In this document: positions 1-6,036 of the stretch, one piece after another
Layout: each line of letters opens with the position of its first letter
Numbering within the stretch: the stretch's first letter is position 1
Source: Gemmatimonadota bacterium
GTDB taxonomy: Bacteria; Gemmatimonadota; Gemmatimonadetes; Gemmatimonadales; GWC2-71-9
DNA length: 9,684 bases
NCBI GenBank assembly: GCA_029859185.1
Contig: JAOUDR010000064.1
Location: 1-9,684, forward strand
Direction: 5' to 3'
The notes under the pieces: generated by a model
Told to the model about the DNA's origin: nothing
What the model saw: the letters and a program-made list of their open reading frames with translations, nothing else
Databases searched by the model: none
Translations under genes and position numbers: made by a program

Positions 1-1465
1 GGTTCTCGTTCGGTGCGTGCTGGTTGTTGTCATGGTTCGCGACGGGGACGATCAGCGCGGGCTTGGCGAGCATGTCCGTGAAGAGGTAGAGCGGGAGCGA
101 CCCTCCCATGCCGGGAAGGAGTACGAGGTCGTCGCCGGACACCAGTGTCGCCGCGGCGATGGCCCGCTGCACGATCGGGTGGTCCATGGAGGTCCGCGCC
201 GCGGGGTACCCGCGTCCGCTCGTGACCCTGGCGAGCAACGGGTGAGCGAGACGCGTCGCCGAGTCAGGGTCCTCGCGTACGATGTGGTATCCCTGGCGCT
301 GGATATGTGCCTCCACCAGGTCGAGCATCTGCCGCGGGTCGTTGCCCTTGACGAGCCGCAGGCCCAGTGTGGCGGTGGCCGTCTCCGGGATGATGTTGGA
401 GGCCAGCGGGCCGACGTTCGCGCTGGACAACCCCAGCACCGAGAGCGCAGGCAACAGCAGACGCTCGGCGAGAGACGCCGGAGCTCCCTCCGTGTGCGCC
501 AGCCCCAGCTCGTGCCGCAATGCGTCGTCCGTATCCGGCAGGCGCGCGAGGGCCTCCCGTTCCGCCGGTCCGAGTGGGGCGATGTCGTCGTAGAAGCCGT
601 CGATCAGGACGGTGCCGTCCGCATTCCACATGGTGGCCAGCAGCTGCGCGAGCAGCCGTCCGGGCACGGGCGCCCAATTGCCGTAGTGGCCGCTGTGGAG
701 ACCGCGATTGGGTCCGTAGACCGTCACCTCCAGCCGGGCCGTCCCACGCGCGCCGAACGCGAGCATCGGCCGTCCGCTCTGGTGCACCGGCCCGTCGAGG
801 AACAGCCAGACATCCACGTCGTCGATCCGATCGCGATACGTCTCGAGGTACGTGCGCAGGTGTGGGGATCCAGCCTCTTCCTCCCCCTCGAAGAAGAAGA
901 CGAGGTTGGCGGTCGGCCGGACGTCGCGAGCCTTGAATGCCTCGAGCACCTCGAGGAGTGCACCGATCGAGACCTTGTCGTCGCCGGCAGAGCGGCCGTA
1001 CAGGCGCCACTCGGGGTTCACGGCTTCTCCATCCTGCGGCGGCGCACGCGGCGTGCCGCCGGCATCATGTCGGGCCGTGTAGAGGGTCGGGGTCCACGGC
1101 CCGTGCATCCATTCGTCGGGATTGGCGGGTTGTCCGTCGTAATGTGCGTAGAGCGCGAGCGTCTGCGTGGCGCCGGGAACGTCCAACCGGCCGAATACGA
1201 CCGGCGGCGCCCCCGGTGCGCGCAGCAGCTCCACCGTCACGCCAACCGCCGTCAGACGATCCTTCAGGTAGCTGGTGTTGCGGGCGATTCCCGCGGAGTC
1301 GGTGGCGACGTTGGGCAGGGCGAGGAAGGCGGCGTAGCGGCGGAGAATCCCGGGCCCGTCGGCGTTGCGGTGCGCCCGCGCGGTCGCGAGCCCATCCTGA
1401 GCGGCAAGCGGGGCCACCGCGCCAAGGGCGGCGGTCAGCAGCGTCGGGGCGAAACGGAGCCGCAC
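1..1465 (-). CDS. Exported M20-family metallopeptidase (dipeptidase-like), 3' end cut by window edge
   Basis: Reading the minus strand from a GTG at 1465 gives 488 uninterrupted codons to the window edge. An N-terminal signal peptide is visible (about residues 1-22, hydrophobic 'TLLTAALGAVAPLAAQ'). The M20 di-zinc signature follows: 'LYAHYDGQP' (His108, Asp110), 'GRSAGDDKVSIGA' (bridging Asp162 or Asp163) and 'FFFEGEEEAGS' (catalytic base and ligand Glu195/Glu196). A peptidase dimerisation domain begins near 'GPNRGLHSGHYGNWAPVPG', and the C-terminal lobe has 'GGSLPLY' and the terminal ligand motif 'HAPNE'. That last motif normally lies near the end of the protein, so only a short tail should be missing. 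By family knowledge these are zinc-dependent exopeptidases or dipeptidases; the signal peptide puts this one in the periplasm or on the surface. The exact substrate cannot be read from sequence. It is divergent from the DUF2231 operon. The start is GTG and the gene is overlain by long antisense open frames, so it is easily missed. Confidence 0.93.
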   Translation of the reverse strand, partial: MRLRFAPTLLTAALGAVAPLAAQDGLATARAHRNADGPGILRRYAAFLALPNVATDSAGIARNTSYLKDRLTAVGVTVELLRAPGAPPVVFGRLDVPGATQTLALYAHYDGQPANPDEWMHGPWTPTLYTARHDAGGTPRAPPQDGEAVNPEWRLYGRSAGDDKVSIGALLEVLEAFKARDVRPTANLVFFFEGEEEAGSPHLRTYLETYRDRIDDVDVWLFLDGPVHQSGRPMLAFGARGTARLEVTVYGPNRGLHSGHYGNWAPVPGRLLAQLLATMWNADGTVLIDGFYDDIAPLGPAEREALARLPDTDDALRHELGLAHTEGAPASLAERLLLPALSVLGLSSANVGPLASNIIPETATATLGLRLVKGNDPRQMLDLVEAHIQRQGYHIVREDPDSATRLAHPLLARVTSGRGYPAARTSMDHPIVQRAIAAATLVSGDDLVLLPGMGGSLPLYLFTDMLAKPALIVPVANHDNNQHAPNEN

Positions 1466-1472
1466 GGAGGAA

Positions 1473-1478
1473 CCTCCT
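1473..1478 (-). promoter_or_regulatory. Shine-Dalgarno that fixes the GTG start of the M20 peptidase
   Basis: On the minus strand the sequence TGAGGAGGTTCCTCCGTG places a full AGGAGG seven to eight bases before the GTG at 1465. The signal peptide begins immediately after it. No ATG in the right frame is near, so GTG is the best start. Confidence 0.8.
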
Positions 1479-1601
1479 CAGGGGATGGCACGAACTTACC
1501 GTGTTGTCAGGACACGCGTCGAGACGGCAACGGGCTGCGCATCCGGCGTCGGGTGACTAGACTCCACGCCGTTCAGGTTCCACCTCACACAAGGAGTCGC
1601 T

Positions 1602-2117
1602 GTGTTCCCCGAGCCGTTGCACCCGGCCGTGGTGCATTTCCCGATCGTGTTCGCCACGGTCCTGCCATTCCTGGCCGCACTCGTCCTGTGGCGCCTGCAT
1701 GATGGTGCACCACTCCGAACCTGGGGCCCGGTGGCCTTGGTAGCGGTCTTGACCTGGGGGACCGCCTATCTCGTGGCCCGCACGGGCGGGTCGGAGGAGG
1801 AGCGGGTGGAGGCGGTGCTCGCGAGCGAGGCGCCGCTCCACGAGCATGAGGAGGCGGCGGAGTGGTTCCTGGTCGTGAGCGGGATAGCCGCCGGACTGGC
1901 GCTGCTCGGCTTTGCCCCGGGCCTGGTGGGTCGCGGCGCGCGCCTCCTGGCGCTGGTGGGTGCGGTGGCCGGCCTCGCTGCGGCGGCGCGCACCGGGGTG
2001 CTTGGCGGTGAGCTGGTCTACCAGCACGGGGCCGCGGCCGCCTACACCACGGCGTCCCCGAACACGCCCGCCCCGTCACCGGCCGGGGAAGAGCCGGAGG
2101 ACGACGACCGACCATGA
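1602..2117 (+). CDS. DUF2231-family four-helix membrane protein
   Basis: 171 residues from a GTG start. AAGGAG at 1591-1596 lies five bases upstream and supports that start. The protein opens with 'LHPAVVHFPIVFATVLPF', the hallmark N-terminus of DUF2231 (predicted membrane protein, COG4244). Four hydrophobic segments are visible at roughly residues 8-32, 40-60, 86-106 and 112-132. Histidines sit at the membrane edges: His7, His12, His80/His82 in 'LHEHEEAAEW' and His142 in 'GGELVYQHGAA'. The C-terminal 25 residues are a Pro/Glu/Asp-rich soluble tail. The family has no established biochemical role; the His positions would suit metal or haem binding, which is inference only. Its TGA stop overlaps the ATG of the next gene (ATGA at 2114-2117), so the two are probably translationally coupled. 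Confidence 0.85.
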   Translation: MFPEPLHPAVVHFPIVFATVLPFLAALVLWRLHDGAPLRTWGPVALVAVLTWGTAYLVARTGGSEEERVEAVLASEAPLHEHEEAAEWFLVVSGIAAGLALLGFAPGLVGRGARLLALVGAVAGLAAAARTGVLGGELVYQHGAAAAYTTASPNTPAPSPAGEEPEDDDRP

Positions 2118-2494
2118 GCAAGCCGCTGCCCGGGACCATCGGCTGGATTGACCTCACCGTCGACGACGCGGGCTCGATCCGGGACTTCTACGCCGCGGTC
2201 GCCGGCTGGACCCACGAGGGCGTCGACATGGGTGGGTATGCGGACTTCACCATGATGCCGCCCGGCGGCGATCCCGTCGCGGGCATCTGCCACGCACGCG
2301 GCGGAAACGCGGGGCTGCCGGCCCAGTGGATGATCTACATCGTGGTGGAGAACCTCGATGCGGCGCTTGAAGCGGCCACGGCGCGCGGCGGCGCCATCGT
2401 GCGAGCCACGCGCGACATGGGATCCACGGGGCGGTATGCCGTGATTCGGGATCCAGCGGGCGCGGTCGCGGCGTTGTTCGAGGCAGGCGGCTAG
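2114..2494 (+). CDS. Small VOC (glyoxalase/bleomycin-resistance fold) protein
   Basis: 126 residues, one VOC module pair, matching the size of COG3324-type 'predicted enzyme related to lactoylglutathione lyase'. Visible landmarks are the first beta strand 'GTIGWIDLTVDD', the helix 'SIRDFYAAVAGW' with its FY..v.GW signature (25-32), the middle strand 'QWMIYIVVEN', the second helix 'LDAALEAATARGG', and the closing 'YAVIRDPAGAVAALFEAGG'. The first-strand metal position carries Asp13 rather than the usual His or Glu; Glu123 occupies the last-strand position. Metal binding is therefore plausible but not assured. Substrate unknown. The start overlaps the stop of the DUF2231 gene by four bases; a GGAGG at 2096-2100 lies somewhat far upstream, so coupling probably drives translation. 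It shares the operon with the larger VOC dioxygenase 47 bases downstream. Confidence 0.85.
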   Translation: MSKPLPGTIGWIDLTVDDAGSIRDFYAAVAGWTHEGVDMGGYADFTMMPPGGDPVAGICHARGGNAGLPAQWMIYIVVENLDAALEAATARGGAIVRATRDMGSTGRYAVIRDPAGAVAALFEAGG

Positions 2495-2530
2495 GCGGCT
2501 AGGCGGTCAGGCGGTCACGTAATCAGGCGG
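2483..2530 (+). repeat. Degenerate 8-bp tandem repeat spanning a stop codon and the intergenic gap
   Basis: Six consecutive octamers follow the pattern yyAGGCGG: gcaggcgg (2483), ctaggcgg (2491), ctaggcgg (2499), tcaggcgg (2507), tcacgtaa (2515, diverged) and tcaggcgg (2523). The array begins inside the last codons of the small VOC gene. Its second unit supplies that gene's TAG stop (2492-2494). The array ends just before the AAGGAG of the next gene (2532-2537). Purpose unknown. Confidence 0.75.
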
Positions 2531-2541
2531 GAAGGAGAGTC

Positions 2542-3477
2542 ATGACGGACGTACTCGGGATTCATCACGTTACGGCCATCGCGGGTGATCCACGAGAGAA
2601 CCTCGCGTTCTACACGGGCCTGCTTGGCATGCGGCTGGTGAAGCGGAGCGTCAACCAGGACGATCCGGGGACTTACCACCTGTTCTACGCCGATGCGGAA
2701 GGGAATCCCGGCACCGACCTGACGTTCTTCCCGTGGCCGCACCTTCCTGCGGGGAGGTTGGGAACCGGGCTGACCGGTGAGGTGATGTTGGCGGTCCCGA
2801 AGGGGGCCGTGCGGTACTGGGCGGAACGGCTCGCCGCCGCCGGGGTCCACTCGGGCCCACTCGAGGAACGGTTTGGCGAGCGGGCGCTGCTCGTGACGGA
2901 TCCCCACGGGATGGCCATCGCGCTCGTCGAGACGGAGGCGGAGCGCCGGTTCTCCCCGTGGGAGGCAAGCCCGGTCCCGGCGGACAAGCAGGTGCGCGGC
3001 ATCCACGGTGTCCGACTCTGGGAGGAGTCGCTTGGCCCGAGCCGCAAGTTGCTCGAAGACGTGTTTGGCTTCTCGCTCCAGGCGTCGGTGGGCGAGTGGC
3101 ACCGGTTCGTCCCGACCGGCGGCTCGTCAGGCGGAGTCGTGGACGTCCGGGAAGCGGGGGGAGTCGGCCGCGGTGTCATGGGTCGCGGGTCGGTGCACCA
3201 TGTCGCCTTCCGGGTGCCCGATGATGCGGCGCACGGCCGGGCGCGAGCGCGTGTCCTGGCAGCCGGGCACCGCCCCACCCCCGTGATCGATCGGTTTTGG
3301 TTCAAGTCGGTGTACTTCTCAGAACCCGGTGGGGTGTTGTTCGAGCTGGCGACCGACGGCCCCGGGTTTGCGGTGGACGAAGATCCGGCCCACCTCGGTG
3401 AGCACCTGGTGCTTCCACCCTGGCTCGAGTCGGACCGCGAGAGGATCGAGGCGATGCTGCCCTCTCTGGACGGCTAG
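2542..3477 (+). CDS. Two-domain VOC ring-cleaving dioxygenase-like protein (MhqO/YdfO type)
   Basis: 311 residues with an ATG start four bases after AAGGAG (2532-2537). The N-terminal module opens 'GIHHVTAIAGDPRENLAFYTGLLGMRLVKRSVNQDDPGTYH' and continues to 'PGTDLTFFPWP', the characteristic opening of the MhqO-like ring-cleaving dioxygenases of the VOC superfamily. The C-terminal module repeats the pattern: 'GIHGVRLW' (His155), 'VHHVAFRV' (His219/His220) and 'VYFSEPGGVLFELATDGPGF' with Glu268. The likely Fe(II) ligands are an N-terminal His (His8 or His9), His219/His220 and Glu268, a 2-His-1-Glu set spread over the modules. In Bacillus, relatives are induced by quinone and catechol stress and are thought to open hydroquinone-like rings. 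The actual substrate here is unknown. It is probably last in the operon with the DUF2231 and small VOC genes, and a large inverted repeat follows its stop. Confidence 0.88.
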   Translation: MTDVLGIHHVTAIAGDPRENLAFYTGLLGMRLVKRSVNQDDPGTYHLFYADAEGNPGTDLTFFPWPHLPAGRLGTGLTGEVMLAVPKGAVRYWAERLAAAGVHSGPLEERFGERALLVTDPHGMAIALVETEAERRFSPWEASPVPADKQVRGIHGVRLWEESLGPSRKLLEDVFGFSLQASVGEWHRFVPTGGSSGGVVDVREAGGVGRGVMGRGSVHHVAFRVPDDAAHGRARARVLAAGHRPTPVIDRFWFKSVYFSEPGGVLFELATDGPGFAVDEDPAHLGEHLVLPPWLESDRERIEAMLPSLDG

Positions 3478-3482
3478 CCCGC

Positions 3483-3652
3483 TAGACGCTCAGACGGCGA
3501 GCTGTCAGCAGAAGACGCGCAGACGCCGAGACGCGTAGTGGCTCCGAGCTTGAAGTCGTCAGACGAGCGGGTCCCTTCGACTCACGACTCCCGGCTATCA
3601 GCCACTCGGCATCTCGGCGTCCATGCGTCTTCGCCTGACGCCTCGGCGTCTA
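3483..3652. repeat. Large imperfect inverted repeat between convergent genes (possible bidirectional terminator)
   Basis: This gap contains no credible gene. Its two halves are mirror images. TAGACGC (3483-3489) pairs with GCGTCTA (3646-3652), and GAAGACGC (3511-3518) with GCGTCTTC (3625-3632). GACGCCGAGA (3522-3531) pairs with TCTCGGCGTC (3612-3621), AGTGGCT (3537-3543) with AGCCACT (3600-3606), and GTCGT (3556-3560) with ACGAC (3584-3588). The centre lies near GGGTCCC at 3569-3575. Spacing between blocks is conserved on the two arms apart from a short indel in the outer part. The ends come within 5 bases of the dioxygenase stop and 20 of the LTxxQ gene stop. It would fold as a long hairpin in transcripts from either side. 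There is no clear U-tract. Confidence 0.72.
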
Positions 3653-3671
3653 CCCGGCTTCCGCTTCAGGT

Positions 3672-4160
3672 CTAGAACCGCGGCGGCCCTCCACCGGGTG
3701 GCCCGCCATCAGGCGGCGTCCCCCGCCGTGGGCCGCCGCGGCCGCCCCACTCCCCTGGTCCGCCGCGGATGCCCCATCGGCCTTCCAGTTCGTCGAACTG
3801 CTCCTGCTGTTCCGGGGTGAGCACGGCGCGGATCTCGGCGCGGACCGAGTCATGGATGGCGCTCAGCCGCGGCATGGAACTCTGGAGGATCGAGTCCGTA
3901 AGTGGGCGCGAGGACTCGAGAATGGCGCGGATCTGCTCGCGTTGCGCGTCGGTGATCCCGAGGCGCTCGAAGAACGCGAGTCGGCCGGCGCCCATAGGGC
4001 CCATGTCGGGTCGCCCGCGCGTCGCCACGGCCCGCCAGGCCCGCACGGCTCGGACGCGTTCCAGCGCCATGCCACCGAGTACGCCCGATCCAAACGCCAG
4101 CGCGAGCAGCAGCAAGCCCTGTACGCGCACGCGCCCCAGTGATTCGAATGCGTCCTTCAT
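3672..4160 (-). CDS. Spy/CpxP-like LTxxQ membrane-anchored envelope-stress protein
   Basis: 162 residues. A membrane anchor lies at about 14-32 ('GLLLLALAFGSGVLGGMAL'), followed by a charged helical region. Two LTxxQ-type motifs are visible: 'LGITDAQREQI' (67-77, degenerate, Ile-Thr-Asp-Ala-Gln) and 'LTPEQQEQF' (114-122). They are about 45 residues apart, as in the Spy/CpxP/CnrX-like fold. The C-terminus (131-162) is a Gly/Pro/Arg-rich tail. Family knowledge: these are periplasmic chaperones or sensors of envelope or heavy-metal stress that work with a signalling system. The ATG at 4158-4160 overlaps the stop of the anti-sigma gene (ATGA), which fits a dedicated partner of the sigma/anti-sigma pair. 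A longer frame runs upstream of this ATG, but it would cover the neighbouring anti-sigma gene. The large inverted repeat lies just after its stop. Confidence 0.85.
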   Translation of the reverse strand: MKDAFESLGRVRVQGLLLLALAFGSGVLGGMALERVRAVRAWRAVATRGRPDMGPMGAGRLAFFERLGITDAQREQIRAILESSRPLTDSILQSSMPRLSAIHDSVRAEIRAVLTPEQQEQFDELEGRWGIRGGPGEWGGRGGPRRGTPPDGGPPGGGPPRF

Positions 4161-4519
4161 GGCTCGACCTCGATGTCTTCGAAGACGTCGATCGGACTCG
4201 GCGCGGTGCCACTCGTCATCCACGTCGCGACCGTCGACGGAATACCCATCGCCTCGGCGAGCGGACTCGTGGAAAGCTCGGACTCCGCAGCTGCCGGCTG
4301 GACCTGCGCCAGGATGCTGACGGCTGCGATGGCCACGGCGGCCGCCATCGCCAGCATCGGGCGCCACCAGCGCGAGACTTGACCGACCGCGGTGAGCCGG
4401 GCACGGCGTCGGGCCAGCGGCAACGCCGCCGCGTCCATGATGCGACCCACCGCGCGTTCGTAGCGCACCGGATCCCGCGTGGGGTCCAGCGGGCTCAGAT
4501 CCAATCGATCATCGTTCAT
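4157..4519 (-). CDS. Small single-pass anti-sigma factor candidate without zinc motif
   Basis: 120 residues from ATG 4519. A cytoplasmic N-terminal segment of about 53 residues ('LDPTRDPVRYERAVGRIMDAAALPLARRRA') precedes one transmembrane helix (about 54-74, 'PMLAMAAAVAIAAVSILAQV') and an acidic periplasmic tail ending 'DVFEDIEVEP'. Identification as an anti-sigma factor rests on position and topology. The start overlaps the stop of the ECF sigma gene (ATGA at 4516-4519), and its own stop overlaps the LTxxQ gene start (4157-4160). The HxxxCxxC zinc motif of classical ZAS anti-sigma factors is absent, and the protein has no Cys or His at all. I infer that the N-terminal helices hold the sigma factor at the membrane, with the periplasmic tail or the LTxxQ protein receiving the signal. 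Confidence 0.72.
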   Translation of the reverse strand: MNDDRLDLSPLDPTRDPVRYERAVGRIMDAAALPLARRRARLTAVGQVSRWWRPMLAMAAAVAIAAVSILAQVQPAAAESELSTSPLAEAMGIPSTVATWMTSGTAPSPIDVFEDIEVEP

Positions 4520-5064
4520 GGCAAGTACTCCTTCAATTCGTCGCGCGACAGCAGCTCTCGCAGCCGTTTGCGGGCCTGAAAGAGATGCTGCCGGGCCATC
4601 ACCTCCGACATGCTCAGCGACTCGGCGATCTCCCGGTGCTTCCACCCTTCCATGTCGTGGAGCAGCACGACCTCCCGCTGTATCGGCGAGAGATCCGCCA
4701 GGGCCTCGTTCAACGCCGCCCCCAGCTCGTCGCGTTCCGCGCCGATGTCCGTCCGGTCCGGCCCCGCGGGCTCGACGTCCTCGATGGAGGCGGTGGCCCG
4801 TACCTGCTCCCGCTCGCGCACGTTGTGGGCGCGATTCCGGACGATCGTGAGCAGCCAGCCGGCAAACCGGTCGGGGTCGCACTCGTCGAGCCGCTCCAGT
4901 GCCTTGATGAACCCATCCTGCACCACGTCCTCGGCGTCCATGTCGTTCCCGGTCAGGGCGCGGGCCGTCGCATACGCGGCCCGATAATGGCCCCGTACCA
5001 GTTCCTCGAAGGCCCGGGCGTCGCCCGCCCGCGCTCGCTGGACCAACTCCCGCGTGTCGGTCAT
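4516..5064 (-). CDS. ECF-type RNA polymerase sigma factor
   Basis: 182 residues from ATG 5064. Region 2 spans about 20-85 with 'DAEDVVQDGFIKALERLDECDPDRFAGWLLTIVRNRAHN' (the region 2.1-2.4 signature). A linker (about 88-112) follows, then region 4 (about 115-172) with 'ALADLSPIQREVVLLHDMEGWKHREIAESLSMSEVMARQHLFQARKRL', a helix-turn-helix for the -35 element. No soluble C-terminal extension is present, so this is a minimal ECF factor. An alternative ATG at 5088 adds eight residues but has no Shine-Dalgarno. The 5064 ATG gives the family-typical 'MTDTRELVQRARAGD' opening and has a weak GGA upstream. It is the first gene of the coupled sigma/anti-sigma/LTxxQ operon and diverges from the exported protein at 5186. 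Its regulon and own promoter could not be read with confidence. Confidence 0.93.
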   Translation of the reverse strand: MTDTRELVQRARAGDARAFEELVRGHYRAAYATARALTGNDMDAEDVVQDGFIKALERLDECDPDRFAGWLLTIVRNRAHNVREREQVRATASIEDVEPAGPDRTDIGAERDELGAALNEALADLSPIQREVVLLHDMEGWKHREIAESLSMSEVMARQHLFQARKRLRELLSRDELKEYLP

Positions 5065-5099
5065 GGTTCCGTACCAAGAGACACGCATGGGTCGAAAAG

Positions 5100-5115
5100 C
5101 GTTAGAGGGCTAACG
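5100..5115. promoter_or_regulatory. Perfect palindrome in the divergent control region (possible operator)
   Basis: CGTTAG, four bases (AGGG), then CTAACG forms a perfect 6-bp inverted repeat. It lies 35 bases upstream of the sigma-factor ATG and 70 upstream of the divergent exported-protein ATG. A GGGACC just beyond it (5115-5120) resembles a loose ECF -35 element, but I found no convincing -10 partner. It could be a regulator site or a small hairpin in the 5' leader of the sigma operon. Confidence 0.4.
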
Positions 5116-5185
5116 GGACCGGGGCGTGGCCTGTCCTCCACGGTGACGATGCTGATGGCATACACCACTTCACAGGGAGGAACCC

Positions 5186-5869
5186 ATGCCGGTAACCAAG
5201 ATCCTGTTCGGCGCGGCCACCGCGGCTGCCCTGATCGCCCTTCCACTCCTCGCGAATGGGTGTGCCGACCCGGCATCCGCCGCGCAGTTCGACGCAACGG
5301 CGGTGAACTCCGCGGCATTCAGCGGCACATGGCAGTTCAATAGAGAGCTGTCGGACTGCCCCGACCCCGCGCTGGGAGATGGCCAGCGCGACCGTGACCA
5401 GTTGCGTGACGGCACGGGACCGAACCACCCGTTTGGGCAGGGGATGGGCCAGGGCGGCCCGCCGGGCGGACGCATGAGTGGCCCGGGCGGTAAGGGCGGT
5501 CACGGCGGCCCGGGTGGCCCGCCGGACGCGGGGATGCGGGCGTGCCAGGCGGAAGGGCCTGTGCAGCTCACGGTCGTGGTGACCGAGGCGGCCGTGACGT
5601 TCTCCCACGATGGGGACCGGTCGCACACCGTGCCCACGGATGGAAGCGCCATCACCCACGAGAGGCCGGGCGGCGAGGTCTCCGTCAGTGGCGCATGGGT
5701 GGACGGCGCCCTGGTCGTGACCCAGTCTACGCCGCGGGGGACCGGGACGACCACGTACGCACTCAGCGGGGATAGTAGTCAGCTCACGGTGGTGCGCTCC
5801 AAGGCCGTCGATGGGGTTGATCAGGGGCGGCCTGCCATGACGCACGTGTGGGATCGCGTGGCAAGCTGA
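5186..5869 (+). CDS. Exported, possibly lipid-anchored beta-rich protein with Gly/Pro-rich linker; function unknown
   Basis: 227 residues. The ATG follows GGGAGG (5175-5180) by five bases. A signal peptide spans about 1-25, with 'LLANGC' giving a loose lipobox and Cys26 as a possible acyl site; the -3 residue is Ala, so cleavage by signal peptidase I after 'PASAA' is an alternative. A short domain follows ('FSGTWQFNRELSDCPDP', 45-61), then a low-complexity Gly/Pro/His/Met linker (about 76-115) and a beta-rich domain (about 125-226) with alternating strands ('VQLTVVVTEAAVTFSHDG', 'EVSVSGAWVDGALVVTQSTP', 'TTYALSGDSSQLTVVRS'). Cys58 and Cys120 flank the linker and could form a disulphide across it. 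The 'SGTW...' opening recalls small lipocalin-like secreted proteins, but I do not assign a family. Its divergence from the ECF sigma operon suggests it is a target of that sigma factor. Confidence 0.8.
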   Translation: MPVTKILFGAATAAALIALPLLANGCADPASAAQFDATAVNSAAFSGTWQFNRELSDCPDPALGDGQRDRDQLRDGTGPNHPFGQGMGQGGPPGGRMSGPGGKGGHGGPGGPPDAGMRACQAEGPVQLTVVVTEAAVTFSHDGDRSHTVPTDGSAITHERPGGEVSVSGAWVDGALVVTQSTPRGTGTTTYALSGDSSQLTVVRSKAVDGVDQGRPAMTHVWDRVAS

Positions 5870-5876
5870 GCGGCTC

Positions 5877-5905
5877 ACGGCCGGTGGCACGGACCCGCCG
5901 GCCGT
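5877..5905 (+). terminator. Strong stem-loop 8 bases after the exported-protein stop
   Basis: ACGGCCGG (5877-5884) is the exact reverse complement of CCGGCCGT (5898-5905). A further UGG/CCG extension (one U-G wobble) makes an 11-bp stem with a 7-base loop. No U-tract follows, so termination would be of the U-less type common in high-GC bacteria, or this is simply a 3'-stabilising hairpin. Confidence 0.6.
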
Positions 5906-5923
5906 CACGGCAGAGCGGCAGAT

Positions 5924-6036
5924 GGGTAGAGAGATGTCGCTCTCTGCCCCTCGAGTTTCAGGGGCAGGCTTCGCGCCGGCTGCGGGGGGCCTCGGAGCGG
6001 CTTGCGCATCGTGACTGGCAGGGCCGCCCGAGGTCC
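5924..6036 (+). other. Multi-hairpin non-coding region upstream of the aldolase gene (candidate structured leader or small RNA)
   Basis: The 260-base gap 5870-6129 has no convincing gene. Three structures lie after the terminator-like hairpin. Stem A: GGGTAGAGAG (5924-5933) pairs with CTCTCTGCCC (5940-5949) over a 6-base loop, with one U-G wobble. Stem B: TGCCCCT (5945-5951) pairs perfectly with AGGGGCA (5960-5966). A and B share 5945-5949 and cannot both form. Stem C: 5987-6001 pairs with 6023-6036 through GGGCCTCGG/CCGAGGTCC and GCGGC/GCCGC, 14 pairs with one U-G wobble and a single bulged A (5996), and a 21-base loop. Alternative stems followed by a long stable stem are what a switchable leader or a structured small RNA would look like. 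I recognise no known riboswitch class. A weak promoter-like pair lies at 6078-6083 (GTGACC) and 6100-6105 (TATCTC), downstream of the structures; if that is the real promoter, the structures would not be in the aldolase transcript. Confidence 0.45.

Noticed and set aside
1535..1563. Possible promoter with TAGACT as -10 before the DUF2231 gene
   Set aside because: No acceptable -35 at 16-18 bases upstream; the -10 match alone is weak in this base composition.
17..1702. 561-codon open frame on the + strand
   Set aside because: It is antisense to the M20 peptidase, is extremely rich in Arg/Gly/Pro/Val and low in recognisable motifs, and runs into the DUF2231 gene. It is a by-product of the high-GC codon use of the opposite gene.
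4157..5077. 306-codon frame joining part of the sigma region with the anti-sigma protein
   Set aside because: Only the part from ATG 4519 makes sense; upstream it is an out-of-frame shadow of the sigma factor gene. The real gene is 4157-4519.
5143..5164. Sigma-70-like GTGACG ... CATACA promoter before the exported-protein gene
   Set aside because: The spacing between the two hexamers is only about 10 bases, too short for a working promoter.
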